The translations under genes and the position numbers were made by a program. From Choristoneura fumiferana (taxonomy: Eukaryota > Arthropoda > Insecta > Lepidoptera > Tortricidae), in NCBI RefSeq assembly GCF_025370935.1, contig NC_133501.1:3662565-3726564 (forward strand): a stretch of 64,000 nt of DNA, in the 5' to 3' direction. The notes beneath the pieces were generated by a model, which saw only the letters and a program-made list of their open reading frames with translations, made no database searches and was not told the DNA's origin. This document shows positions 1-12,100 of the stretch, piece by piece; position 1 is the stretch's first letter, and each line of letters begins with the position of its first letter.

Positions 1-954
1 TGGAATCAATTTACATCGCCGGTATTTTCGGACTGGTACAAACCAGCGGAGCGGAGCTCCTATTCCGCTCAGTTAAGGCTGCTTATCGGGTTTTTGTACT
101 TTTGGTCATTTGAAAATAGGTATTTCGAGCTTCGGTGTATCGGTTATCGGTATTTTGTACTTTCGGTATTTTGAATTTCGATTTGTTAAGTGTCGATATT
201 TCGACTGTAGGTAATATGATTTTTCGGTATTATAATACATACCCCATTTTCGGGATTTTGTACTTTCGGTCATTTAAAAATAGATATTTCGACCTTCGGT
301 GTATTGGTTGTTGGTATTTTGTACATTCGGTATTCTGAATTTCGATGTGTTATGCGTCGACATTTCAACTGTAGGTATTATGATTTGTCGGTCTTATAAT
401 ACATACCCGAATTGATCTGATTGAAATGCATTTAGACAACTCACAAAGAAGCTTAACGACTAATGTTTATAATACAATGACGAATTATCATTTATTCTTT
501 ATTTGCCCACTTTAACGTAGTGGCGTTAACTACATTAACTGAATGAAAACAGTTCTTTTAAACCAAAGTTGGCCGAAATCAAGCCCGCGGGCCATGACTT
601 GGCCCGCCAAGGCAATTGAATTTGCCCGCCAACACAATTAGTATATTATAAATAAATCAAAAATATGTTTTTCATGTAGGTATAATTTTAGTTGTTAGGT
701 GGTCCGATGCCGCCACAGATTAAAAAAACTTTGCCCAGCTAAAAAATCTATTGATCAGCCATTTAAATAATTTCACAAAAACTACGCAACACATTTCTAT
801 CATTTATCGAGAAACAATAAATATAATGACGTTAATTAAAGCAAATTCGCTATATGTTCAAAAACAAATTTGTTTGTACAGTCGTTTTAATTCAATGCTG
901 CCTCGTCCTTGCTCACAGCTGGCCAAATAATTGATTAATATGAATTGAGGCAAT
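1..954. other. 5' flank, no gene recognised
   Basis: AT-rich sequence with several diverged tandem stretches of the kind 'ggtattttgtactttcggt' between about 70 and 400. A short GC-rich patch near 560-625 has repeated gcccgc motifs. No ORF with coding character and no splice pattern like that of the downstream exons was seen. This segment has no counterpart in the second copy, which begins at the equivalent of about position 962. Confidence 0.5.
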
Positions 955-1110
955 GAAACTATATAAAAGTAATAAATTGTGGATAGTTGGCTTTGAGGCA
1001 TATTGTGTTTGCGTGCTGGTACAATGCGTAGAACGCTGTAAATCAACTAGGAACATGTTTGCGGAGGTGACGCTGAGACTCTGTTGTCGATTTGCGCTCT
1101 TAGTATAGGT
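955..1110 (+). promoter_or_regulatory. Possible core promoter and leader exon
   Basis: A TATA box (tatataaaag, 960-969) lies about 95 bp upstream of an ATG at 1055. That ATG opens a 17-codon frame beginning MFAEVTL, with a Cys/Leu-rich stretch that could start a signal peptide, then reaches a stop at 1106. Possible donors follow at 1103 and 1109. Neither fits cleanly: the first gives phase 0, the second includes the stop, while the first recognised exon (2332) needs phase 1. A five-codon upstream ORF starts at 1024. The sequence is conserved in the second copy (about 23393). Plausible as the transcription start of this gene, but the true start codon is unresolved. Confidence 0.25.
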
Positions 1111-2331
1111 ACTTTGAAAAGATACTGTTTCAAACTATATGAAAGTAAGAGAAATCTAGTATGTATTTACGCTAACACACTGTTATTGAGACATACAAAT
1201 CAGTATACAAGTAGGTCAGTCGGTCTTCCATTCACCATAGCTAATATCTACATATTTTGATATCATCAACAACAGAAACTTGTTTGCTAATGTCGTACGG
1301 AACTCGAAACAAAATATCGGTTTTCTATTTCTTTCTCGTTTGAATCTTCAAGGCGATGAAAACCGACGAATCCCGCCCGAGCGAAATTAACATTCCGGTT
1401 GTACTGTTCACTGGGTTTTTCCTAACGGTAAATTAAAAGAAAAGAAAGGAAGAAAGAATATATTTATTTGTCAAAATGTTGTACAAGAAAAATAACCTAA
1501 CCCTAACCTAAGACAAAAATTGATGCACGGCATGAACATAATATAAAAAAATCTTCAGCTTTTAAATACCAGTGTATTCGGGAGACAATAGCAACCTGCC
1601 TACCGGATTCAGTTAAAGCTCTACGAGTAGCTTTAGAATTGTGAAATTGAATTAAGTACTCATTACTATTTAAAATTAATTATTTCTTCAAATAACATTA
1701 GTTTTGTCCTTAAATTGAAGAATTTATTGACCATGAAAAATTAACGTAAACAAAGTAACCGATATTTTGACGTGCAATAAAATAATTGTTAAGTTTTACT
1801 ACAAATTACATTGAATACCTTGTACCAACTTAATTAAGTCCTATGAAAAAAAATGCTAAAAACCTTAAAAACAGCATTGTGGATCCAAATTGATTGGGAT
1901 AAACTAAAAATAATCTAAGTGCTTTTAGTTTTTAGTACAGAGGTTTTTAATAATTGTCAGGTAAAATTGAAAAAAAATCTAAAAAGTCCACAAAAACTGT
2001 CGACTTTATCCATTTTTTTTGCCTTTGATATTAATTTCTTCTTGACAATAGATCTGAAGTTTGTATCCGTTTCATTTATAATATTTTTTGGAATTTTCTT
2101 ATAAAAACGTATGCAATTTCCCAGAAACGACTTTTTGTTTTTAGCCAGTCTGTAAGATGGAACTTTAAGCTTCCCTGTGTTTCTAGTAGCCTTTGGCTTA
2201 TCGACCATAGTGGGAAAATCACATATGCGGCCTATTTACTGAATCAATGATTTGAATTTGGATATTGTATTTTAACCCGACTGCCCGAATAAGGGTTATT
2301 ACTGATCTAATTTTGGCTAAATTTTTTTCAG
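1110..2331 (+). other. Region before first recognised exon
   Basis: Probably an intron. It holds a polypyrimidine-rich repeat remnant near 1310-1450 that also occurs near 11870-11900 and 21130-21180, and a short stretch of insect telomere-like cctaaccctaaccta near 1493-1510. No convincing exon was found. A candidate at 1351-1431 is open but differs by indels between the two copies and matches the repeat family, so it was not called. Confidence 0.4.
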
Positions 2332-2379
2332 AGGTCGAACAAGCAATTAGTTATGTCGAGAGAGTCGCTAAAATAGGTG
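2332..2379 (+). CDS. Exon, one 16-residue unit (contig 1)
   Basis: 48 bp between a tttttttcag acceptor and a gtaagt donor; phase 1-1. Unit VEQAISYVERVAKIG after the split codon. First exon of the array that I can support; same as 24855-24902. Confidence 0.8.
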
Positions 2380-5300
2380 GTAAGTAAATAAACTTTAAAA
2401 CTATCCCTACGTTTTTTATTTTTATTTTCAAAATTAAGTGAAAAACAACTATAAATTACAATTTGCAACTTAGACTTAAAAATTAAATAACTTAACTGAA
2501 GCTTAAAAATAACATATAATGTGCCTTTCATATGTCTTAACATATGGGCCCTATACCAATCTTGACCTTCCATTTCAAATTCAAATTTATCTGAAATATC
2601 GAAACCTACTACAAAATTAACTCGTTCACATGTTAACTAACTGCACCGATCCCTTTAAAAGCCTTAATTGTCCTGTAATTCGTTAATTAATTGTTTTTAC
2701 GAGTGGATTTGCTCGTTGAAGTGGCAATTGGCGGGCCTTATAGAAGATGGCAGTTGGGGTCAAAAAGTTAAAAAGTTCTCGAATGGAGACCGGGGATAGG
2801 CAGGCACAGCGAGCAACATCCACTAACGAGATGGACGGATAACCTGGCTAAAGCTGCAGGTTCTCGGTGGATGCAGCCCGCTTCCAACCGGAGCAAGGAG
2901 ATCTACGGGGAGGCCTATGTCCAACAGTAAACGTCTTTCGGCTGATACGATACTTTTATTTCATACGTTTTTTTTCAGACCGTAACAAGGCGATTGATTT
3001 CATGAAATGCGCCAAAGGATCCAGGGAGTGGAGATATGTCATCTCCTTCTTGAAACAGCTGGAAGGCACTGCTAGTAAGTATACAAAGAGCACAGCAAAA
3101 TACGCGCTGGTTCGTTAAAAAGCATCCCGTATAGTATAACCAAACCCGGATGAGACTGGTTAAATACCACTTATACCACACTACTTATTCTGTCTGATCC
3201 TTCTGCATCAGGGATGGATTGATCATGTCAGGGCCCCTAAGAAATGTAATGCTCGCGACATCTTTTCAGCTACCTATTTGAAGAGTATTCTTTTCAAGTT
3301 CAATCAAGTTAAGTGACAATAATTATCTGTTGAAAAGAAGCAATAATACCAATACGGTATTTAAAACTCTTGGACTGCCATATCCTGTATATTATTATGA
3401 AAATATAAGTAGATATATGGCGACTGTATAGCGAAGAAAAGAAATGATTCGATTGTTTTTTTTATAATCTATAATCTGTCACTTTCTAAAACGCTTTTCT
3501 CTATACAATAATTAAAAATTATGGCGCTTCTTGCGGGTGACGTCACATGCAATTATGTCTTTCTCAGTCTATTCTGAATTACCAATTTTTTAACACTGTT
3601 TTAAGTTATATCATAACCACTCACTTGATTGCGATTGTTCTGATTGACGTTTTCCAATTTTCAGATATCGAGGTTATCATCGAACTTATGAGGGAGCTGA
3701 CCAATGAAACAGGTTAGTTTTAAGATTAAATTATATTCGAAATTCAAATATTTAATCAGATATACCGGGTGGGCCCTGTAACAGGAGCAAAAAATTAAAA
3801 CACAGGTTCTGCTACGCAAATGGAACTACTTTATATCTAGTGCCATCCACGAAGACATCAATGAAGATCTGTTAAGAATCAGTAATTGGTCTTCCACCAA
3901 CTGTTTAGCTCTAAATCTTGCTAAATCCAAATATATAATTGGGACTAGGCAACAAATTGAAAAAATAAATAATTATAAGTAACCCTAAAATAACTTTGGA
4001 CGGTGTTGGAGTAGAGGGAGTGGAAGAAGCTCGTAGCCTTGGGTTATTAATTGACCACAAAGTTTGTTTTGAAATGCACGTAACAGAGACAGTTCGCAGC
4101 TGTTTTTATCGGTTGAAAATTCTTTACAATTTTCGGGACTTTCTCAGTGTCAACACTAGAATAAATTTATGTGAATCGCTCATACATTCCAAACTCACTT
4201 ATTGTCTTACGGTTTACTGGCCCTGTCTCTTAGAACGATCACGCAGGCAACTCCAAAGAGTGCAAAAAGCTTGTGCCAGATTTTGTTTCGCTATCCCACC
4301 GCGTACCCACGTAACGCCATATTTGAACAACGCAGGTATTTTAAAGCTTTCTGCTAGATACGAACTTTTATTGTCATGCTTGCTGTTTGATACTAAGTAT
4401 TAAATGGCAAACGCCCAGCTAAGTATTTATATAAAAAACTCGTTTGGTCCTCCTCCAAGCGTTTAATCCGTGATTCGCGTAACGTGGTGATATGCGTGCC
4501 CAGACACAAGACTGTCACTTTCAGGGCGTGTTTCAGATACCAATCCACTAAGTGCTCGAACAATATCCCCCCACCACTCCGAAACATTGAGTCAAAATCA
4601 AACTTTCGTATTAAGCTCAGATTGCACTTATTGTCTCTCCAGAGACTCTTATCTTGAAAGCTGTGGTTTAATTTTTTGCTCCTGTCACAGGGCCCACCTA
4701 GTATATGCCATTTTATGCTAAACCATCAGTATAAGGCTATATATAACATTAAAATGATTTTTTTTGGTGATATTTTTTTGTAAAATTCGCGAATTCGTTT
4801 TAACAGTTTTTTCAAAATGGCCGCGCCACCTGACGGTAACTTTTACATATGGCGCTGTCACCCCAAGGGCTAGTGTTGTGCCCTTAACTAAATAATCCAA
4901 TATTGCAAATGCATTCAAGCAATATTCCCAATATTGCCATTGTGGCAGTGTGGCAATATTGGAACTTTTTACACCAGAAAATTTCCAGCAATATCGTCAA
5001 TGGCGTTGAAGACAGCACTATATGTGGATGTAACTAAAAAATGACATATTTTAAAATACATATTTTAATTAGGAATCGACGAATTGCGGGTTAATATTTT
5101 AAAAAAACTTTTAGTATTAATATGAATCAAATAAATAGGTACAACTTTTTAACTAAAACGAAAACTGACTAATAAAACTTTTCGCTGAGTGTTTTTTTTA
5201 TTGCTCGTAAAAAAACATACATATAAGTGATAAGGTACATGCTCGTTTGGCACCCTCATGGTAAAATACTCGTAATTACGAGTAGAGTATTTACTGGTTA

Positions 5301-8300
5301 AATTATAACTATTATTTACCTACTGAATGCAAATATTTCCAGATGTATGGAAGGCATACACCATCCTGGAGCGTCTGACCGGTCACAGCGACTTCGACGC
5401 CATCTACGAGATACTGGAGAAGATATCCGGTGGAAAGAGTAAGTGTTATCATCATAAACGAAACAGTTATATGTATACCTAACGAATATTTTTTTATTTT
5501 ATTTTAATTATAATTACTATCGGTAATATGGCTTCTAACCCCTTTTTTATCAACGTGACAATTGTCAGTAACATATTATGTCGAGTGACAATCTATTATT
5601 ATTAATTGTATCAAGGACTATATAGTCCTTGATTGTATCTAAATTTAAAGATAATTTATGTTGTGAAATTTTAATAAGAATTATTTTTCGTGGTCTATAT
5701 TTATTTGTACAATTGTCAGTAAATCTTGACATGAGATTAATACTGTGTCATAATTAATTTTGAATAAAGTAGTGAACTAAATGAAAAAAATATTGAAATT
5801 AGTTTCTTATAATTGACTTTTCTATACAAAATAAAAATAAAAACCATGGGTAATTTTTTTTGGACATCCCCAATTGTAGTGTTTTGGTACGTACGCGTAT
5901 TCTCAAAATGGCTTTTTAAGAAAGTACCTGTCAGCATGGTGAAATAGGGCCCTGATTTCTTCATGTAATTAATATGTATTCAAATATATTATCGTCATCA
6001 AAAATAAGTTTAATTCGCTCAAGTATTTTTAATAATTATTCAAAAATTTATTCTTATCAACACCTGTTCTGTTTTACAATTAAAATTAAAATTACTGAAG
6101 CGATGTAATAGCTTTATAAAATATGAAACAGGTGAATGGAAACGTGATAAAAGATTGTTGAAAAGGTTATTGTCACATAAGGTTACAAATTTTAAACAAG
6201 TATATTTAAGCGAAATAAATACAAAGATGTATATTGCGTCTTTTTAAACATTTAAGATACAAATAACTTTACTATATATACAATTCCCCTAAGTCTTGTC
6301 CCGTGCGGAAGGCCCATAAGGCTGGCTGCATTTCCGAGCTGTATCGAGATCCCAGTACGTTGTGCGAGAAATGCACCAGGTTACAATAGGTTAAATGATA
6401 TTGTAACGGATAACTCACGTCTTAAACCGAGTTTAGCTCGACATGTTTCGGGCTATTTCGTAGCCCTTCTTCTCAGGAGCACGCGACTCGGCGGCTGCGT
6501 GAGTGATATGAGCGAGTCTCGCGGTAGTTTCATGTTCAAAATTACATAAGGTTGTTGTATACATTAGTATTGTTTGATTTCAGATTCTCATGAAATTGCC
6601 GACTTCTTCAGACACGTGGCACACACCAACGGTAAATAACACCTACGTGGTTTCAGTTTATCTTGAATTTTCACTTTATTTATCGATGAAATAGAATAAA
6701 CCTTTGAGAACAGTATGTCAGTTGTGGACCGAGTGATAAATCGGTCATTTTCCATTAATGCCCCGGGCATACGTCGTGTAAAGTGCGGCGTGTCGTATAA
6801 GTGTCAGAGGGACCACACGACACGACACGAACTTCGAGTTTCGAGGTTCGTAGTAGGCCTGCTGATGCGTGACGACACAACACGACAGGTAAATGTGAAT
6901 GCGGCTAAACTTAAATAGTTTTTTCACAAACGAGAGGGAGCAAAGTGCAACTTTTCTGTTCAAGGCTTTTCTAAGTGCTTTATTTATTTTTTGAAGTTGA
7001 TGATTGTAGAACCACGCTATTTTCTATGCTGGTTGTTCTTTAATAATATTTAGATTTTTTTTTCAAGTTTCTTAATGCTCGGTGTGAAAAGTTGTATGAG
7101 CTACTCGGGAGCAAAATTATTTTCATCTTGGGCGTTAACACTTGAATCCCTCATTACGCTCAGGATTCTACTTTAGAATCCCTTGCTACGCTCAGGATTC
7201 TATTGTACAATCCTTCGTTATATTCTGGAATCAATGTACGCCCTCGCCGTAAATACACCATTTTGCTCCCTTGTGACACAAATAACTATTTTTTTACCCA
7301 GGAAACTATACCCTATTACTTAAGTATATTACTTTTTAAAGACTCAAGTAATAAAGTACCTAAGCTTTAGAAACGTGTTGGGTTCGTAAAAAAAAACCTT
7401 TACAATATTCTTTCTGGCTAATAAATTATCTTTGTTCTTCATTCAGGTGTGGAAGGTGTAAGAATCCAGGTGGAGAAGATGACTGGGGGCATTGGACCAG
7501 CCGAATTCCCTAAAGTGTTCGAGATACTTCTGCCTGAAATTGGTGTGTATATATTTTTCATTTATCTTTACATTGTGTTATCCTCCTCTCCTTAACAAAA
7601 AGTGTATACCTCACAGTTAAATTTTCAAATAACATTGTATTATAAATGTAAATATAAGTAGTTTATTAAAGTGTCAAATATAAAATAATAATTATAACAT
7701 TGTATTAAATCCAAGTAATCAAGTCAATTTTATATTAACTACAACAATCTTATTACTTACGATACTTAGTTATTTTTTTATTGAATGTAATACCTACTTA
7801 TGTGTATTTTTATTCAAATAAACAGCTTTATTTTTTAATAATTAAAGTAAGTTTCCGCTGTAGGTACACAAATTATGTAATGTACGCTTAGATCTTTTAA
7901 CTAAGCGACGAATTTCAATGCGGTGATCAGTTCATTATATAAGTATTTTTTTCATTTTATTTTACTTTTTGTAAATTTGTTTTCAGACCTTAAAGGAGCC
8001 ATGAATCTCATGATCTCGGCGACCAGATCTGGTGGTGAGTGTTTATAAAGCTTTTAAAAATTATAATTCCTATAAATATCATGTGGGTATGTGTTTGTGT
8101 GTTTGTGAGAGAGAGAAGCATTTATTTACTTACACATATTCGATACACAAAAATACACTAAATAGAGGGAAAGAATACAAAATTAATATCGGATAGTATA
8201 ACTGAAGGGTCCACGGAAAGAACATGCCTAGTCACCTTTTTTTTAAACTGAGGTTTTAATCTAGAAAAGAAGAAAGAAAGAAAATAAATGTATTTTCTTT

Positions 8301-9077
8301 CTTTCTTCTTTTCTTTCTAATATGAAAATGTAGAGCTCGCAAAGTACTATGACTTACCATTGAATTAAATAACTTGAAAACAATACAACGGCACGGTGAA
8401 ATTACTGGCACTTGAGGTATCCCATCTTAGGCCTCTAGGTTGGCAACGCATCTGCAATGCCCCTGGTGTTGCAGATGTTTGTGGGCGGTGGTGATCTCTT
8501 ACCATCAGGAGACCCACTTGCTCGTTTTTCACTTATAAATAAATGGTAACCATAGTAATTGTTCGAGGTGGCTAACTTTCAAACCGGTATAACTCAAAAA
8601 GTTGCTTAGGTGACTAGACAGGTTCTTTGTGTGGACCCTTCAACTGGACCCCACTTAGCATAATGTTGCGGCAAGCCCCAATGCCTTAGCCCAATGCTGT
8701 TTTTCAGTGGGACCCATCATGTCGTGGTTCCCTTTGCTTCACGCGGATGTACAGTTTAAATATTCTAGAACTACACTCGTTACTAGAGTTTACCCGCTGC
8801 TTCGCACGCGTAAACTACTTATTCGATCTGGTACAATGGAAATTCCGGGATTTTATAAAATTCCCCGCGGAATTCCCAAAATTTATATCGTGGTCTTCAA
8901 TGAGGTTGTGTTAAGAACAACTGTACAAAATTTCAAGACTCTAAACCCAGCGGTAGCGTTTTCAAGATTTTATCCCTATCCCGTGGGAATATCTGGATAT
9001 AAAGTAGCCTATATGTTATTCCAGACGTCCAGCTACCTACGTACCTACCATAAATCCGTTTTAGCGTGAAGGAGTTA

Positions 9078-9147
<70 letters not shown>

Positions 9148-12100
9148 AACTTTCGCATTTATAATATTAGTAGGATAGTATTTATTACGACCAGATGGCC
9201 TAGTGGTTAGAGAACCTGACTACGAAGCTTGAGGTCCCGGGTTCGATTCCCGTGTCGGGGCAGATATTTGTATGAAAAATACGAATGTTTGTTCTCGGGT
9301 CTTGGGTGTTTAATATGTATATAAGTATGTATCTATCTAAATAATTATATTTATCCGTTGCTTAGTACCCATAACACAAGCTTTGCTAAGCTTACTTTGG
9401 GACTAGGTCAGTTGGTGTGAATTGTACCGTGATATTTATTTATTTATTACGAATTAAAACTGTTTTCTAGATCTCGGGGAGGCCATCCTTGAGATGAACC
9501 GTATCATGGGCAAATCGAAGATCTCAGAGAGCATCATCGTCCTCAAGAGGATAACCGGACAGCGACGTAAGTATAATGATAATCATCAGGGCCACCTTTC
9601 ACTTATTAGAGGCCCTCTGGGCACAAGGCGGCCACGCCGTACAAAATACGCGTTCTTGAATCTACAAAGGCACGACGATGTCTGTACACACGTCAATGTG
9701 TGCGTATGATACACAGGGCTGACTATCGCAAAACCCTAATAAGTGCTACCAATGACATTTAAAGATACTTATATGTAGGTATGGCTTAGATAGTGCAAAT
9801 CAATGTAATCGTTAATCTTACCTATTTATTTAATCTAATTAAAGTGTCTGTCTGTATATTTATAAGCATTATTATTTTCAATTACAATAGATATACCACC
9901 TACAAACTTAAACGAATTATTAGGTAGGTAGTTATTTCATGTATTAATCGCGATAATTTCAGAAATCATTATTTATTTAGAAAATGGAAGTAGGTAGGGT
10001 ACCGTTACCATTTCGCAAAATGATTGCTCCCGAACTTAGTGCCGTGCGGCCGACAAACATCGCGTCGCGCACCCGACTGCTTTCCTGCGGTTTTCCTGCA
10101 ATCTGCGCTTGAGGGGTGGGGTAACTCGAACCGGTGGGGGGCGGAGCGTGTCCATTCTGTACGTCAGTACTATTATATATTCTGTGCCCTGGGCACAACA
10201 TGCTGCATTCTATAAGCCTGAGTTGGAAATTGTAAATTGTTATGGAAATAAACAAAATATTTTGCCGGGAAATACACACTGGCCCCGTCTCATCTCCACC
10301 GAACATCAATAAGGGCAGCAGCAGAAATGGCAGAAACTGCCAAAGCAGGAAAATACAGTGGTCCTGGTGCCGAATATGATTTTGTACCTTTCGGCGTCGA
10401 GACCCTTGGTCCGTGGGGCCCTGGCGCTCTGAGTCTCTTCAAAGATCTATCAAAGAGACTCAGAGATACCACAGGAGACCGAAGAGCTGGCAGTTTCCTG
10501 CCAGCATCTTTGGTACCATGCCGCAGGGTCCATTTTTAGATTTATTATAGTTTTAGCTTATTTAATTTTATTGTACCTAATATACCTTTTATTGTGAATA
10601 TTAAAATAATACTATATTTTAATAAATTTTACCATACCTCTTTAATGTTATAAAATTATTATCTATAAGCCATGAATACAATGTCCGCGTAATTTTTTAT
10701 GTCACAGATTTCTTTAATATAAATTGGTAAAAAAATATCGGAAATTTTAATATAGTTTGGCATAGTAATGTGAACACCGCCAGTGACGTTAGTAACTTAT
10801 TGTAAAACGTACTGTTTCTTTAAAAAAATATGGCTCTGTCCATCGGAGGACAATTTTGCCAGTGTCTAGTAGTTTTTGCCGTTGTACGGTAAAAAAATTC
10901 TAGAAAACGAAATATGAGAGGTGATGGTGGATGAACGATGACAGCGCGAATCTAAAACGTACTGTCTCACATTTATAAATTCTTAAATGGATTGATAATT
11001 TGTTAATAGCAGTAACAAAAACGAAGTAAAATTTAATTATTTTAAAATAGAACGGACATTTTCAGCGTTTTATTTATGATTTCGATTTTCGACGACCGGA
11101 TGGCTAAGTGGTTAGAGCACCTGACTACGAAGCTTGAGGTCCTGGGTTCGAATCCCGGCCGGGGCAGATATTTGTGTGAATAACACGAATGTTTGTTCTC
11201 GGGGTCTTGGATGTTTAATATGTATTTAAGTATGTATTTATCTATATAAGTATGTTTATCCGTTGCCTAGTATCCATAGTACATGCTTTGCTTAGTTTGG
11301 GACTAGGTCAATTGGTGTCAAGTCCCATGATATTTATTTTATTTATTTCAGAATTGAAATACGCCCTGGAGGAGCTGACACACGAAGCTAACAAACTTAG
11401 TAAGTAATGTGTCATATATTATCTGATACATCCTACCAGTGACGGTTTTAGCACTTCTAGCGCCCTGGGCGAGATTTCCACGGCTTCCCCAACTTAAGGG
11501 AATTTTCTACAATGTAGGTATAGACTCCGCCCAGGGCGCGATTTAAAGGCGCCCCGTTAAGTCCGGCACCCAGGCCCTAGAAACAGCGTCGTATCAGATT
11601 CTGATATTTATGCACTTTTGTTGTGTGAGAAGTTGGTGCTAGCGACTTTATGACGACAGATATATTATTATATAAATTATCTCAACGTTTCGACCACATT
11701 TCCGCGGCTATAGTCACGAGTATTAGTTTTATTCTTATGTAAATTATGGATGAAAATCACTTAGTTAAAAAATATTATAAATAATGTAGGAGCGGGCAGA
11801 CAACAAGATACAAAACAACTAGAATGTTAATGTCTCTCGGGACGCACCGGTTTACTTCGTTCTCCCTAAGATTCAAATGAGAAAGAAAAAGAAAACCGAT
11901 ATCCGAATTCGAGTTCCGAAAAAGATTAGCAAACTAGTTTATAGTTACTAAGTACATTTATTTTAACATTTGAAACTTAACGATAAAATTTGCACTGATA
12001 ATCGGACATAATGAAAGCAGAAAGTGCGGTTGATCAGCAAGGGCTACTACGAAACTCGAAACTCGAAGTTCGTACCGTACCGTCCCTCTCGCTCTCGTAT

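Noticed and set aside
1351..1431. Exon candidate between cttcaag and gtaaat
   Set aside because: Frame differs between the two copies through indels and the sequence belongs to a repeat family seen elsewhere in the window.
9190..9260. tRNA gene
   Set aside because: Has A and B boxes but no closed cloverleaf that I can fold and is followed by a SINE body; the same applies to 11093 and 32540.
10327..10539. Small host gene starting MAETAKAGKYSG
   Set aside because: Resembles the C-terminal part of a retroelement pol-type protein and breaks by frameshift; sits in an intron.
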